DNA from: an uncultured Eubacteriales bacterium
GTDB lineage: Bacteria > Bacillota > Clostridia > Oscillospirales > Acutalibacteraceae
Direction of reading: 5' to 3'
Length of the DNA stretch: 64,000 nucleotides
Assembly: GCA_934491515.1 (NCBI GenBank)
Contig: CAKSTF010000007.1
Location: 1-64,000 of the forward strand
The notes under the pieces are model-generated. The model ran no database searches. It saw only the letters and a program-made list of their open reading frames with translations, and had not been told where the DNA came from. Positions 18,452 to 26,138 of this stretch are shown in pieces (position 1 is the stretch's first letter; each line of letters starts with the position of its first letter). Made by a program: the position numbers and the translations under genes.

Positions 18452-18750
18452 TATGAAAAATACAGTTATTAATATTCACGGTAAAGGCGGCACGGCGGAA
18501 GAAGCAAAACATTATAAACGACTTCTTTTAATGCCGAAGTAATCGATTTAGATGACTGAGCACAAACTCCGTGGAAGCAAAAGAAGAATTCGACGACTTT
18601 TTTGCAGGGTGGCAGATGAATTGTAATAATCTCACGGCATTTGCCGAGAGAACAGGTTTGGAACTTTCCGTTATGCCGGACGCAGAGCATTGGTTTCATA
18701 CGGAAGAACAAATGCGTTTTCTTGATAATTGGCTTTCGGCAAGAATATAA
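18452..18750 (+). pseudogene. alpha/beta hydrolase remnant with internal deletion
   Basis: The start reads VINIHGKGGTAEEAKHYKRL, the N-terminus of a small alpha/beta hydrolase family, then hits a stop. In other frames the sequence continues SVEAKEEFDDFF and ends LSVMPDAEHWFHTEEQMRFL followed by DNWLSARI, the family's C-terminus with the catalytic histidine region. The roughly 120 middle residues, including the nucleophile serine, are missing. An AATAGGTAGG ribosome binding site and the terminator remain. Confidence 0.7.
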
Positions 18751-18754
18751 AAGA

Positions 18755-18787
18755 AAGGCTTTCGCTTATACGAAAGCCTTCCTTTTT
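18755..18787. terminator. terminator shared by the hydrolase relic and the capA-like gene
   Basis: Perfect 10-bp stem AAGGCTTTCG / CGAAAGCCTT with CTTATA loop, T run on the plus side and A-rich sequence on the other, so it can work in both directions. Confidence 0.8.
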
Positions 18788-20094
18788 TAAAGTTCAATTT
18801 TAATCGTGTTGTCTTTATTTAAAGTAAGCGTTGTGCCGTATTCAGCCGAAAGTCTTGTAAGTATATCATATATATCTTTGGCTTGCTCTTTTGTTGCAAT
18901 ATACGGAACGCCTTTTTGATGTTTCGGCTTATTAAAACCGAGTTCAATTGGCTGAAGTTCGGCTGATACTAATTTCCCGTCCTCAAATTCAAGATAGGGG
19001 ATAACGCTTTTAAACGTTTGCGGCTGTATCCAAAGACCGAAACTGAGATTCTTACTGTGGGTCTTCAGAACCTGAGCGTCGCTTATATCGCCGTAGTTAC
19101 CGTTTATGCGAATGTCTTCGGGCAGACGGTCTGCAAACGGAACCTGAAAAGCAAAGTCGCCAAGAGAATAAAAAATAGGTTTGCCGTTATATATTTCAAT
19201 GCCCTTGAATTCGTGCGTTCCGCCGCCAAAAATTGCGTCCGCGCCGGCGTCGATACATTTTCTCGAAAATTCTTCAAGGAAGTGGTCAGCCTCAAACATT
19301 TCGTCGCGCCTTATCTGATGCGAATGTACCATAACAAATACGTAATCTGCCATGTAACGCGCGTCTTTTATAGACTGAATAGTACGTTCCATATCTTCTT
19401 CGTGCGGATGATTGATTTTTTCTTCTTTGCCGTTTTGGCTGAGTTTTATAGAAATACCGCCGAAATCAAGCGTGCCCTCTGGCAACTGCGGTTCAAAGCC
19501 GTTTGCACGTGCTTTATCACGCTGACCGTTCATATACGTGTTCTTTGTGATTTCTTTTAAAACGTCAAAGTGTTCCTGCGTTACGGTAAAGTATTGATTA
19601 AACCTTAAGGGATTAAGTCCGGGACGGCCTTTTAAAAACTTAGAAGCGTAGCCTGCACGGGCAGCATCGGTAAAAGAAGAAGTAAGTGCGATAAAAGCAA
19701 CTCTTCCGCCTTTGAACGTACGGTAAACGGGTTCTGCCGCCTCAGCAAGCGTTTTACCAACACCCGCGAGCGCGATATCGTGCTTGTTAACATGCTCTAT
19801 TGTTTCGAGCAAGCCGTCGGGTCCGAAATCCATAGTATGGTTGTTTGAAAATCCCATCATATTAAAACCGAAATTAAGCGACTGCTTTAAAACGCGCGGC
19901 GTGGTGGAAAGCCACGTGCCGCCGCAATAAGCGGAGCAGTAGGTATCGTAGTCGGTAACGCAGGTTTCAAGGTTGCCGATTATTGCATCGCCGCGGTTTA
20001 AATAATTTTTAACCTCTTCAATGCCGTCATATCCGCCTTCCTGATAGCCTTTTGTAAGCAAAACGTCGCCGGTTGCAGTAACACTAAATTTCAT
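18787..20094 (-). CDS. CapA-family metallophosphatase-fold protein without signal peptide
   Basis: Matches the CapA/PgsA (poly-gamma-glutamate capsule) family: GDVLLTKGY near residue 8, GNLETCVTD near 41, GFSNNHTMDFG near 80, YVFVMVHSHQ near 250, and DAIFGGGTHEFKGIEIYNGKPIFYSLGDFAF (in two parts near 290-320). CapA proteins usually carry an N-terminal membrane anchor; this protein begins directly with the domain (MKFSVTATGDVLL), so it is probably cytosolic. It is the last gene of the asd-dapA-dapB operon, 3 nt after dapB. A role linked to diaminopimelate or wall peptides is possible but inferred. Length 435. Confidence 0.8.
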   Translation of the reverse strand: MKFSVTATGDVLLTKGYQEGGYDGIEEVKNYLNRGDAIIGNLETCVTDYDTYCSAYCGGTWLSTTPRVLKQSLNFGFNMMGFSNNHTMDFGPDGLLETIEHVNKHDIALAGVGKTLAEAAEPVYRTFKGGRVAFIALTSSFTDAARAGYASKFLKGRPGLNPLRFNQYFTVTQEHFDVLKEITKNTYMNGQRDKARANGFEPQLPEGTLDFGGISIKLSQNGKEEKINHPHEEDMERTIQSIKDARYMADYVFVMVHSHQIRRDEMFEADHFLEEFSRKCIDAGADAIFGGGTHEFKGIEIYNGKPIFYSLGDFAFQVPFADRLPEDIRINGNYGDISDAQVLKTHSKNLSFGLWIQPQTFKSVIPYLEFEDGKLVSAELQPIELGFNKPKHQKGVPYIATKEQAKDIYDILTRLSAEYGTTLTLNKDNTIKIEL

Positions 20095-20097
20095 TTT

Positions 20098-20859
20098 TTA
20101 TTTACCACCAATATTTAAAAGATCGTCCATATTATAAAACCCTGTTTTTTTGTCCGCAATAAAAATTGCTGCCTTTATGGCACCCGCCGCAAATACGGTG
20201 CGCGATTCCGCCGTGTGCGAAAGAGAAATAACTTCATTGTTTCCGGCAAATATTACCTCATGTTCACCGACTATCGTGCCGCCCCTTACGGAGTGGACAC
20301 CTATTTCGTTTTCGGTACGTTTAGCGCGTTTTGAATGTCTGTCATACTCATAACGCAGCCGGTCGTTGAAAACAGAGTTTGCGGTGTCGGCAAGCATAAG
20401 CGCCGTGCCGGATGGTGCATCAAGTTTATTGTGATGATGTTTTTCCACAATCTCAATATCAAAATCAGCACCGAGCAGTAAAGCAGCCTGTTTAACAAGA
20501 CGACACAAAACGTTAACGCCTAAAGACAGATTTGCCGTTTTAAATACGGCGGTGTTTTTGGAGGCATCGTCTATCATTTTAAGTTGTTTTTCACTATATC
20601 CGGTAGTGCCGATGACTATCGGAACGGAATTTTTTTGTGCATACCGGAGCATTTCCTCAAGCAAGGAAACGTTTGAGAAATCAATAATAACGTCCGGCTT
20701 TTCCTTAATATCGGCAAATGATTTATAAACCGGAAAGGCAAGCGCCTGTTCTGCCGCGTCAACACCGGCCGTAACCGTTACGCCGTCGGTATTTTCGGCA
20801 ACGGACGCCACCATTTTTCCCATAGCGCCGCAGGCGCCGGAAATAAGTATTTTTAACAT
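20098..20859 (-). CDS. dapB: 4-hydroxy-tetrahydrodipicolinate reductase
   Basis: NAD(P)H-dependent step of lysine/diaminopimelate synthesis. N-terminal nucleotide fold SGACGAMGKMVASVAE (7-22); catalytic region EKHHHNKLDAPSGTAL near 138-153. Length 253 is normal. The start at 20859 follows AAGGACGG. It lies directly after dapA. Confidence 0.96.
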   Translation of the reverse strand: MLKILISGACGAMGKMVASVAENTDGVTVTAGVDAAEQALAFPVYKSFADIKEKPDVIIDFSNVSLLEEMLRYAQKNSVPIVIGTTGYSEKQLKMIDDASKNTAVFKTANLSLGVNVLCRLVKQAALLLGADFDIEIVEKHHHNKLDAPSGTALMLADTANSVFNDRLRYEYDRHSKRAKRTENEIGVHSVRGGTIVGEHEVIFAGNNEVISLSHTAESRTVFAAGAIKAAIFIADKKTGFYNMDDLLNIGGK

Positions 20860-20873
20860 CCTGCGTTCCGTCC

Positions 20874-21767
20874 TTACTTAATTTTAAAACCGCATTCGGT
20901 AAGTTTGTGTTTTAAATTTTCTTTTGCCGCGCTGCTCATGGGAACAAGCGGGAGTCGGCAGGGACCCACCTGCATACCGAGAAGATTCATGGCTTCTTTA
21001 ACCGGTATCGGGTTTACTTCGCTGAAAAGCGCGTTAATAAGGCCGGTATATTTTACCTGCAAAGCGCCGGCTTTTACTTTGTCGCCGTGCAGATATTCGG
21101 CGCAAAGGTCGTGCGTTTCTTTCGGTGCGATGTTTGAAAGCACTGATATAACGCCCATTCCGCCTAAAGACATAATCGGAATGATCTGGTCGTCGTTACC
21201 GGAATAAATATCAAGCGCGTCACCGCAAAGGTAGCGTGTCTGTGCAATTTCAGAAAGGTCTCCGTTTGCCTCTTTAATGGCAACAATGTTATCATGTTTT
21301 GAAATTTCCTTATAGGTTTCGGGTTTTATGTTTACGCCCGTGCGCGAAGGAACATTATAAACAATTATCGGTTTGTTTACGCGGTCTGCTATGTAATTAT
21401 AGTGGGCAACAAGACCCGTTTGCGTAGTCTTGTTATAATATGGGGTAACCATTAAAAAGGCGTCTGCTCCGGCTTTTTCCGCGTCTGCACAAAGTTCTAC
21501 CGAATATACGGTATCATTGCTGCCTGTTCCCGCAATTATCGGAACGCGCCCCGCTGCGGATTTTACGGATTCTTCGATTACTCTTACATGCTCATCATAC
21601 CGAAGTGTGGATTTTTCACCGGTGGTACCGCAGATAACAAGTGCGTCGATACCGCATGTTATCTGTTCATCCACAAGCGATTTAAGACGATCAAAATTTA
21701 CACTGCCGTCTTCATTCATCGGGGTTACAAGGGCTGTCGCTGCACCTTCAAATATACGTTTTTTCAT
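20874..21767 (-). CDS. dapA: 4-hydroxy-tetrahydrodipicolinate synthase
   Basis: Condenses pyruvate with aspartate semialdehyde; the product also feeds dipicolinate made in sporulation. Family features: GTTGEKSTL near residue 44, YYNKTTQTGL near 107, VYNVPSRTGVNI near 134, and the Schiff-base lysine in AIKEANGDLSE near 161. The start at 21767 (MKKRIFEGAATALVTPM) follows AAAGGAGTTGACC; the upstream part of the open frame lies in the intergenic space. Length 297. Confidence 0.96.
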   Translation of the reverse strand: MKKRIFEGAATALVTPMNEDGSVNFDRLKSLVDEQITCGIDALVICGTTGEKSTLRYDEHVRVIEESVKSAAGRVPIIAGTGSNDTVYSVELCADAEKAGADAFLMVTPYYNKTTQTGLVAHYNYIADRVNKPIIVYNVPSRTGVNIKPETYKEISKHDNIVAIKEANGDLSEIAQTRYLCGDALDIYSGNDDQIIPIMSLGGMGVISVLSNIAPKETHDLCAEYLHGDKVKAGALQVKYTGLINALFSEVNPIPVKEAMNLLGMQVGPCRLPLVPMSSAAKENLKHKLTECGFKIK

Positions 21768-21819
21768 AACGGTCAACTCCTTTAACAAGGTATAATTACG
21801 GTTTGCAAAATATTAAACG

Positions 21820-22902
21820 TCAGTCAAAATAACCTTCGGCGGCAAGTAATTCCGCAAGCAGGACCGCGCCGCCCGCAGCGCCGCGAAGAGTGTTATGCGC
21901 AAGACAAATAAATTTATAATCATACTGTGTGTCCTCGCGCAGTCTGCCGATAGAAACAGCCATTCCGCCCTCAAGGTCGCGGCAAAGTTTTGTTTGCGGC
22001 ATATCGTCCTCATAAAAATAGTTAAGATATTGTTTAGGTGCGTGCGGAAGGGAGAGAGCCTGCGGTACGGAACTGAATTTGTTCCAGATTTCTATTATCT
22101 GCTGTTTTTCAGGTTTTTTCTTGAAAGAAACGTATACCGCTGCCAGATGTCCGTCGGTTACGGGGACGCGTATGCACTGCGCCGTAAACTGCGGAGTGCC
22201 TGAAAGTTTAATTTCGCCGTCCTTAACGGTACCCCAAATTTTAAGCGGTTCTTTTTCGCTTTTTTCTTCTTCTCCGCCGATGAAAGGAATTACATTGTCC
22301 ACCATTTCTGGCCAACGTTCAAAGGTTTTTCCCGCACCCGATATAGCCTGGTAGGTGCACACAAGCACTTTCTGAACGCCGAATTCTTTATCAAGCACAT
22401 AAAGCGCCGGAACGTAACCCTGTATCGAGCAATTTGATTTTACGGCAATAAATCCGCGTTTTGTGCCGAGACGTTTACGCTGCGATTCAATTACTTCAAG
22501 ATGTTCGGGATTTATTTCCGGTATTATCATAGGAACGTCCGGAGTAAAGCGATGTGCGGAATTGTTTGAAACCACAGGACACTCAAGTTTTGCGTATGCT
22601 TCCTCAAGTTCACGGATTTCATCTTTTTTCATATTAACGGCGCAAAAAACAAAATCAACGTTTGAAACAATTTCTTTAATATCTTTTTGGGCGTCAAGCA
22701 CCGTGATATTTTTAAGCGATTCGGGCATTTCCTGCGGCATGGCCCAACGGTCGCCTACGGCGTCTTTATAACTCTTGCCCGCACTTCTGCCGCTGGCGGC
22801 AAGCACAGTAACATTAAACCACGGATGATCGGCAAGTAAAAGCGCGAAGCGCTGACCTACCATACCCGTGGCGCCGATTATACCTACATTATATTTTTTC
22901 AT
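21820..22902 (-). CDS. asd: aspartate-semialdehyde dehydrogenase (archaeal/fungal-type subfamily)
   Basis: NADPH-dependent reduction of aspartyl phosphate to the semialdehyde. GIIGATGMVGQRF is at 7-19; the catalytic cysteine is in KSNCSIQGY near residue 157; the histidine region is VPVTDGHLAAVYV near 250. The order and length (360) fit the archaeal/fungal-like subfamily common in Clostridia. First gene of the dap operon; ribosome binding site GGGGAGG. A consensus promoter lies at 22974-23002. No lysine riboswitch is visible in the short leader. Confidence 0.94.
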   Translation of the reverse strand: MKKYNVGIIGATGMVGQRFALLLADHPWFNVTVLAASGRSAGKSYKDAVGDRWAMPQEMPESLKNITVLDAQKDIKEIVSNVDFVFCAVNMKKDEIRELEEAYAKLECPVVSNNSAHRFTPDVPMIIPEINPEHLEVIESQRKRLGTKRGFIAVKSNCSIQGYVPALYVLDKEFGVQKVLVCTYQAISGAGKTFERWPEMVDNVIPFIGGEEEKSEKEPLKIWGTVKDGEIKLSGTPQFTAQCIRVPVTDGHLAAVYVSFKKKPEKQQIIEIWNKFSSVPQALSLPHAPKQYLNYFYEDDMPQTKLCRDLEGGMAVSIGRLREDTQYDYKFICLAHNTLRGAAGGAVLLAELLAAEGYFD

Positions 22903-22929
22903 AACGAGAACCTCCCCGTAAATTAACTG

Positions 22930-22958
22930 TTGATTATGCGCTGTTTTTGGACTATAAT
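22930..22958 (+). promoter_or_regulatory. sigma-A promoter of queA-tgt
   Basis: -35 TTGATT (22930-22935), 17-nt spacer, -10 TATAAT (22953-22958). Confidence 0.7.
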
Positions 22959-22973
22959 ACTCATAATATATTT

Positions 22974-23002
22974 ATTATATAGTCAGGACAAACCTTTGTC
23001 AA
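22974..23002 (-). promoter_or_regulatory. sigma-A promoter of the asd-dapA-dapB operon
   Basis: Minus strand: -35 TTGACA (22997-23002), 17-nt spacer, -10 TATAAT (22974-22979). It overlaps the downstream side of the divergent queA promoter, so the two may interfere. Confidence 0.85.
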
Positions 23003-23035
23003 TTTTTTTCGTTATTGAAAGTATATGGTGTTAAA

Positions 23036-24058
23036 GTGAAAAAAAGCGATTTTTATTACGATTTACCCGAAGAACTTATTGCGCAAACTCCTGTTTATCC
23101 GCGTGATTCTTCGCGTCTGCTTGTATTGGACAAAAAAACAGGTGAAACCGAAGAAACGGTTTTCCACAGTATAGTGAATTATCTTAAAAGCGGCGACTGT
23201 CTTGTTATAAATGATACGCGTGTGCTTCCGGCGCGGCTTTACGGTACTGCCGCCGATACGGGTGCCGTTGTGGAATTTGTGCTGCTTAAGCAACGCGATT
23301 TACTTACTTGGGAAGTTTTGGCAGGACCGGGAAAGAAAGCAAAGCAGGGAAGAGAGTTTGTATTTTCCGATGAACTTAGTGCCACTGTTGCGGATGTGCT
23401 CCCGGACGGAAACCGTATTATCAGATTTAAATGCGACGGTGAGTTTTTCTCAATTCTTGATAAAGTGGGCCAAATGCCGCTTCCGCCGTATATAAAAGAA
23501 AAACTTGCCGATAAAGAACGTTATCAAACGGTGTATTCTAAGGAATTGGGTTCGGCCGCAGCACCCACTGCAGGTCTGCATTTTACGGACGAACTGCTTG
23601 ATGAAATACGGAATATGGGCGTTAAAATCGTCAACGTTACCCTGCATGTGGGGTTAGGCACGTTCAGACCCGTTAAAGTTGATAATATCGAAGAACACCA
23701 CATGCACACCGAACATTACTATATGCCGGCCGACACCGCTGACACTATAAACGCCGTAAAGGCCGCAGGCGGCAGGGTAATATGCGTAGGAACAACAAGT
23801 TGCCGAACGGTTGAAAGCGTCGCTTCAAAATACGGCAAAATGTGCGAATGTTCCGATGATACCGGCATTTTTATATACCCAGGGTACACTTTTAAGTATA
23901 TGGACGCTTTGATAACCAACTTTCATTTACCGGAAAGCACACTGATAATGCTGGTTTCTGCATTTGCCGGTTATGAAAACACAATGAACGCTTATAAAAA
24001 AGCCGTGCGTGAAAAATTCAGATTTTTCAGTTTCGGTGACGCGATGTTTATAAAGTAG
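23036..24058 (+). CDS. queA: S-adenosylmethionine:tRNA ribosyltransferase-isomerase
   Basis: Builds epoxyqueuosine on tRNA during queuosine synthesis. Family stretches: [21 protein letters not shown] near residue 5 (in two parts), [12 protein letters not shown] near 52, PTAGLHFT near 172, and [19 protein letters not shown] near 295. The frame is open from a TTG at 23015, but the GTG at 23036 gives the usual [11 protein letters not shown] start; its ribosome binding site (GGTG) is weak. Length 340. tgt follows 10 nt later. Confidence 0.94.
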   Translation: MKKSDFYYDLPEELIAQTPVYPRDSSRLLVLDKKTGETEETVFHSIVNYLKSGDCLVINDTRVLPARLYGTAADTGAVVEFVLLKQRDLLTWEVLAGPGKKAKQGREFVFSDELSATVADVLPDGNRIIRFKCDGEFFSILDKVGQMPLPPYIKEKLADKERYQTVYSKELGSAAAPTAGLHFTDELLDEIRNMGVKIVNVTLHVGLGTFRPVKVDNIEEHHMHTEHYYMPADTADTINAVKAAGGRVICVGTTSCRTVESVASKYGKMCECSDDTGIFIYPGYTFKYMDALITNFHLPESTLIMLVSAFAGYENTMNAYKKAVREKFRFFSFGDAMFIK

Positions 24059-24068
24059 AGGAAGAATA

Positions 24069-25199
24069 ATGTACAAATTTTTAAAGACCGAGGGCGGCGC
24101 CCGACGCGGCGAATTTGTTACAAACCGCGGAACAATACAAACGCCGGCTTTTATGAATGTTGCCACGGTTGCCGCAATCAAAGGTGCGCTTTCGGCAAAA
24201 GACCTTAAGGATATCGGCTGCCAGGTAATGCTTTCAAACACTTATCATCTGCATGTACGCCCGGGCGATGAGATAGTTAAAAATTGCGGCGGACTGCATA
24301 AATTTACTACATGGGACGGACCTATTCTTACGGACAGCGGCGGATTTCAGGTATTTTCTCTTGCAAAATTGCGTCACATCAGTGAAGAAGGGGTGACCTT
24401 TGCAAGCCATATTGACGGCAGACGAATTTTTATGGGCCCAGAGGAAAGTATGCAGATACAATCTAATCTTGGTTCCACGATAGCGATGGCGTTTGACGAA
24501 TGTGTGGAAAACCCCGCCGAATACTCATATTCAAAAGCGTCATGTGAGAGAACCACAAGATGGCTTACGCGCTGTAAAGCAAAAATGAAAGAATTAAACG
24601 CAAAACCCGATACCGTTAATCCAGAACAGATGCTTTTCGGCATAAATCAAGGCTGTACATATAAGGATTTAAGAATTGAACACATGAAACAAATTGCGGA
24701 TCTTGACCTTGACGGATATGCCATCGGCGGTCTGGCAGTGGGCGAACCCACCGATGTTATGTATGACATTATTGAAAACGTGACCCCATATATGCCCGAA
24801 AACAAGATAAGATATCTGATGGGTGTTGGCACGCCGCTTAATATACTTAATGCCGTTGAGCGCGGTGTAGACCTGTTTGACTGCGTAATGCCCTCAAGAA
24901 ACGCAAGGCACGGTCATCTGTTCACTTCAAAGGGTATTATCAACATTAACAACAGCAAATATGAAAATGATATGTCGCCTATAGATGAAAATTGCGGCTG
25001 CCCTGTATGCAGGCGTTACGGCAAAGCGTATGTAAGGCATCTGCTTAAAGCATCGGAAATGCTTTCGCAAAGACTTCTTGTAATACATAATTTATGGTTT
25101 TACAATCATTTTATGACCGATATCAGAAATGCGCTTGATAACGGAACTTTTACGGAATTCAAAAAAGAAAAAGAGCAGATTTTAGGCAAAAGGATATGA
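24069..25199 (+). CDS. tgt: tRNA-guanine transglycosylase
   Basis: Exchanges guanine 34 for preQ1 in GUN-anticodon tRNAs. DSGGFQVFSLAKLR near residue 92 contains the substrate aspartate; the nucleophile region is FDCVMPSRNARHG near 270; zinc ligands are in CGCPVCRRYGKAYVRHL near 315-332. Length 376. AGAGGAAG precedes the ATG. Together with queA it forms the queuosine pair typical of bacteria. Confidence 0.96.
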   Translation: MYKFLKTEGGARRGEFVTNRGTIQTPAFMNVATVAAIKGALSAKDLKDIGCQVMLSNTYHLHVRPGDEIVKNCGGLHKFTTWDGPILTDSGGFQVFSLAKLRHISEEGVTFASHIDGRRIFMGPEESMQIQSNLGSTIAMAFDECVENPAEYSYSKASCERTTRWLTRCKAKMKELNAKPDTVNPEQMLFGINQGCTYKDLRIEHMKQIADLDLDGYAIGGLAVGEPTDVMYDIIENVTPYMPENKIRYLMGVGTPLNILNAVERGVDLFDCVMPSRNARHGHLFTSKGIININNSKYENDMSPIDENCGCPVCRRYGKAYVRHLLKASEMLSQRLLVIHNLWFYNHFMTDIRNALDNGTFTEFKKEKEQILGKRI

Positions 25200-25213
25200 T
25201 TTGCAAAAAAATC

Positions 25214-25242
25214 TTGCATTTGTATGGATTTATAGGTATAAT
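25214..25242 (+). promoter_or_regulatory. sigma-A promoter of yajC
   Basis: -35 TTGCAT (25214-25219), 17-nt spacer, -10 TATAAT (25237-25242). It lies just after the tgt stop codon. Confidence 0.75.
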
Positions 25243-25270
25243 ATCTGTATTATTTTGGAGGTATAAATAA

Positions 25271-25663
25271 ATGTCATTTAATTCTTTACTTTTGGCGGCT
25301 AACACTACTGCCGCTGCAGGCGGTTCAAACACCATATTGCTTATAGTTTATGTTGCCGTTATCGCGGTAGCAATGTATTTTCTCCTTATCCGTCCCCAGA
25401 GAAAAAGGGCGAAAGATGAAAAGAAACTTCGTGATTCTATACAGATAGGTGACGAAATCGTTACGATAGGCGGTATTCACGGCAGAATTATTTCGCTTAA
25501 AGAAGATACCCTTGTTATTGAATCAAAGAGCGACCATTCAAAACTTACCATTGCACGTTGGGCATTACAGCAGAACCTTACGCCGCATGAAGAACCAAAG
25601 GCCGCACCTGCAGTTACCGAAAAGAAGTCGGCTGCAAAATCCGAAAAAAAAGAAACAAAGTAA
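25271..25663 (+). CDS. yajC: preprotein translocase subunit YajC
   Basis: Single-pass membrane accessory of the Sec translocase. One hydrophobic segment (about residues 20-42, ending YFLLIRPQRKRAKDEKKL, the family signature) followed by a beta-rich cytosolic domain (IQIGDEIVTIGGIHGRIISL). The C-terminal 30 residues are a low-complexity Lys/Ala/Glu tail. Length 130 is longer than the usual 85-110 because of that tail. Ribosome binding site GGAGG. The position after tgt is conserved in many bacteria. Confidence 0.92.
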   Translation: MSFNSLLLAANTTAAAGGSNTILLIVYVAVIAVAMYFLLIRPQRKRAKDEKKLRDSIQIGDEIVTIGGIHGRIISLKEDTLVIESKSDHSKLTIARWALQQNLTPHEEPKAAPAVTEKKSAAKSEKKETK

Positions 25664-25671
25664 TATAAATT

Positions 25672-25707
25672 ATCCCTTCCGCTTATATTTAAACGGGAGG
25701 GATTTTT
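25672..25707 (+). terminator. terminator-like hairpin carrying the ribosome binding site of the next gene
   Basis: ATCCCTTCCG (25672-25681) pairs with CGGGAGGGAT (25694-25703) over 10 bp with one G-U pair, followed by TTTTT and then the ATG at 25709. The Shine-Dalgarno sequence GGGAGGG of the downstream gene is in the 3' arm. It may end yajC transcripts and at the same time mask translation of the next gene. Confidence 0.7.
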
Positions 25708-25708
25708 A

Positions 25709-26101
25709 ATGAAAAAGGAAGAAAACGCGAAAAAACTTATTTATGTTTTTGCGGCGGCCGGCGCTGTGTCGGCAAGTCTTGCTTTAATGGCATTGTTTGC
25801 GGTGGTTGTTTGTTTTTTGGATATCGACAGGCGGTTTATACCGTTCTTTTCAACGCTTTCGGTTGCAGGAGGTAGTTTTATATCCGCATTTTTTACCGCG
25901 AAAAAAGTACGTGAAAAAGGGTACATAATCGGCGCTGTTATAGGAATAACCTGTTTCCTGCTGATAACAATTATATCCTTTGCCGCAGGCGGCACGGAAA
26001 TCACTTTAAACACCCTATTTCATTTTTCGATAATTGTGCTTTCGGCAGTGGTCGGCGGCGTTTTGGGCGTTAACAGAGGCAACAGTAAAAAGTTTATTTA
26101 A
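25709..26101 (+). CDS. small integral membrane protein, TIGR04086-like
   Basis: 130-residue protein with four predicted membrane segments (about 12-38, 45-62, 70-92 and 98-120) and a short charged tail. Size, topology and position after yajC fit the TIGR04086 family of Clostridia, for which no function is established. In relatives the gene is often followed by the six-cysteine peptide gene scfA; here a terminator follows at once and no such peptide is present. Its ribosome binding site is inside the hairpin at 25672-25707. Confidence 0.65.
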   Translation: MKKEENAKKLIYVFAAAGAVSASLALMALFAVVVCFLDIDRRFIPFFSTLSVAGGSFISAFFTAKKVREKGYIIGAVIGITCFLLITIISFAAGGTEITLNTLFHFSIIVLSAVVGGVLGVNRGNSKKFI

Positions 26102-26105
26102 AAAG

Positions 26106-26138
26106 AAAAATCGGCTGTTTTAACAGCCGATTTTTTTA
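26106..26138. terminator. bidirectional terminator
   Basis: AAATCGGCTGTT / AACAGCCGATTT stem with a very short TT centre, flanked by A and T runs. It serves the TIGR04086-like gene and the convergent ABC permease. Confidence 0.88.
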
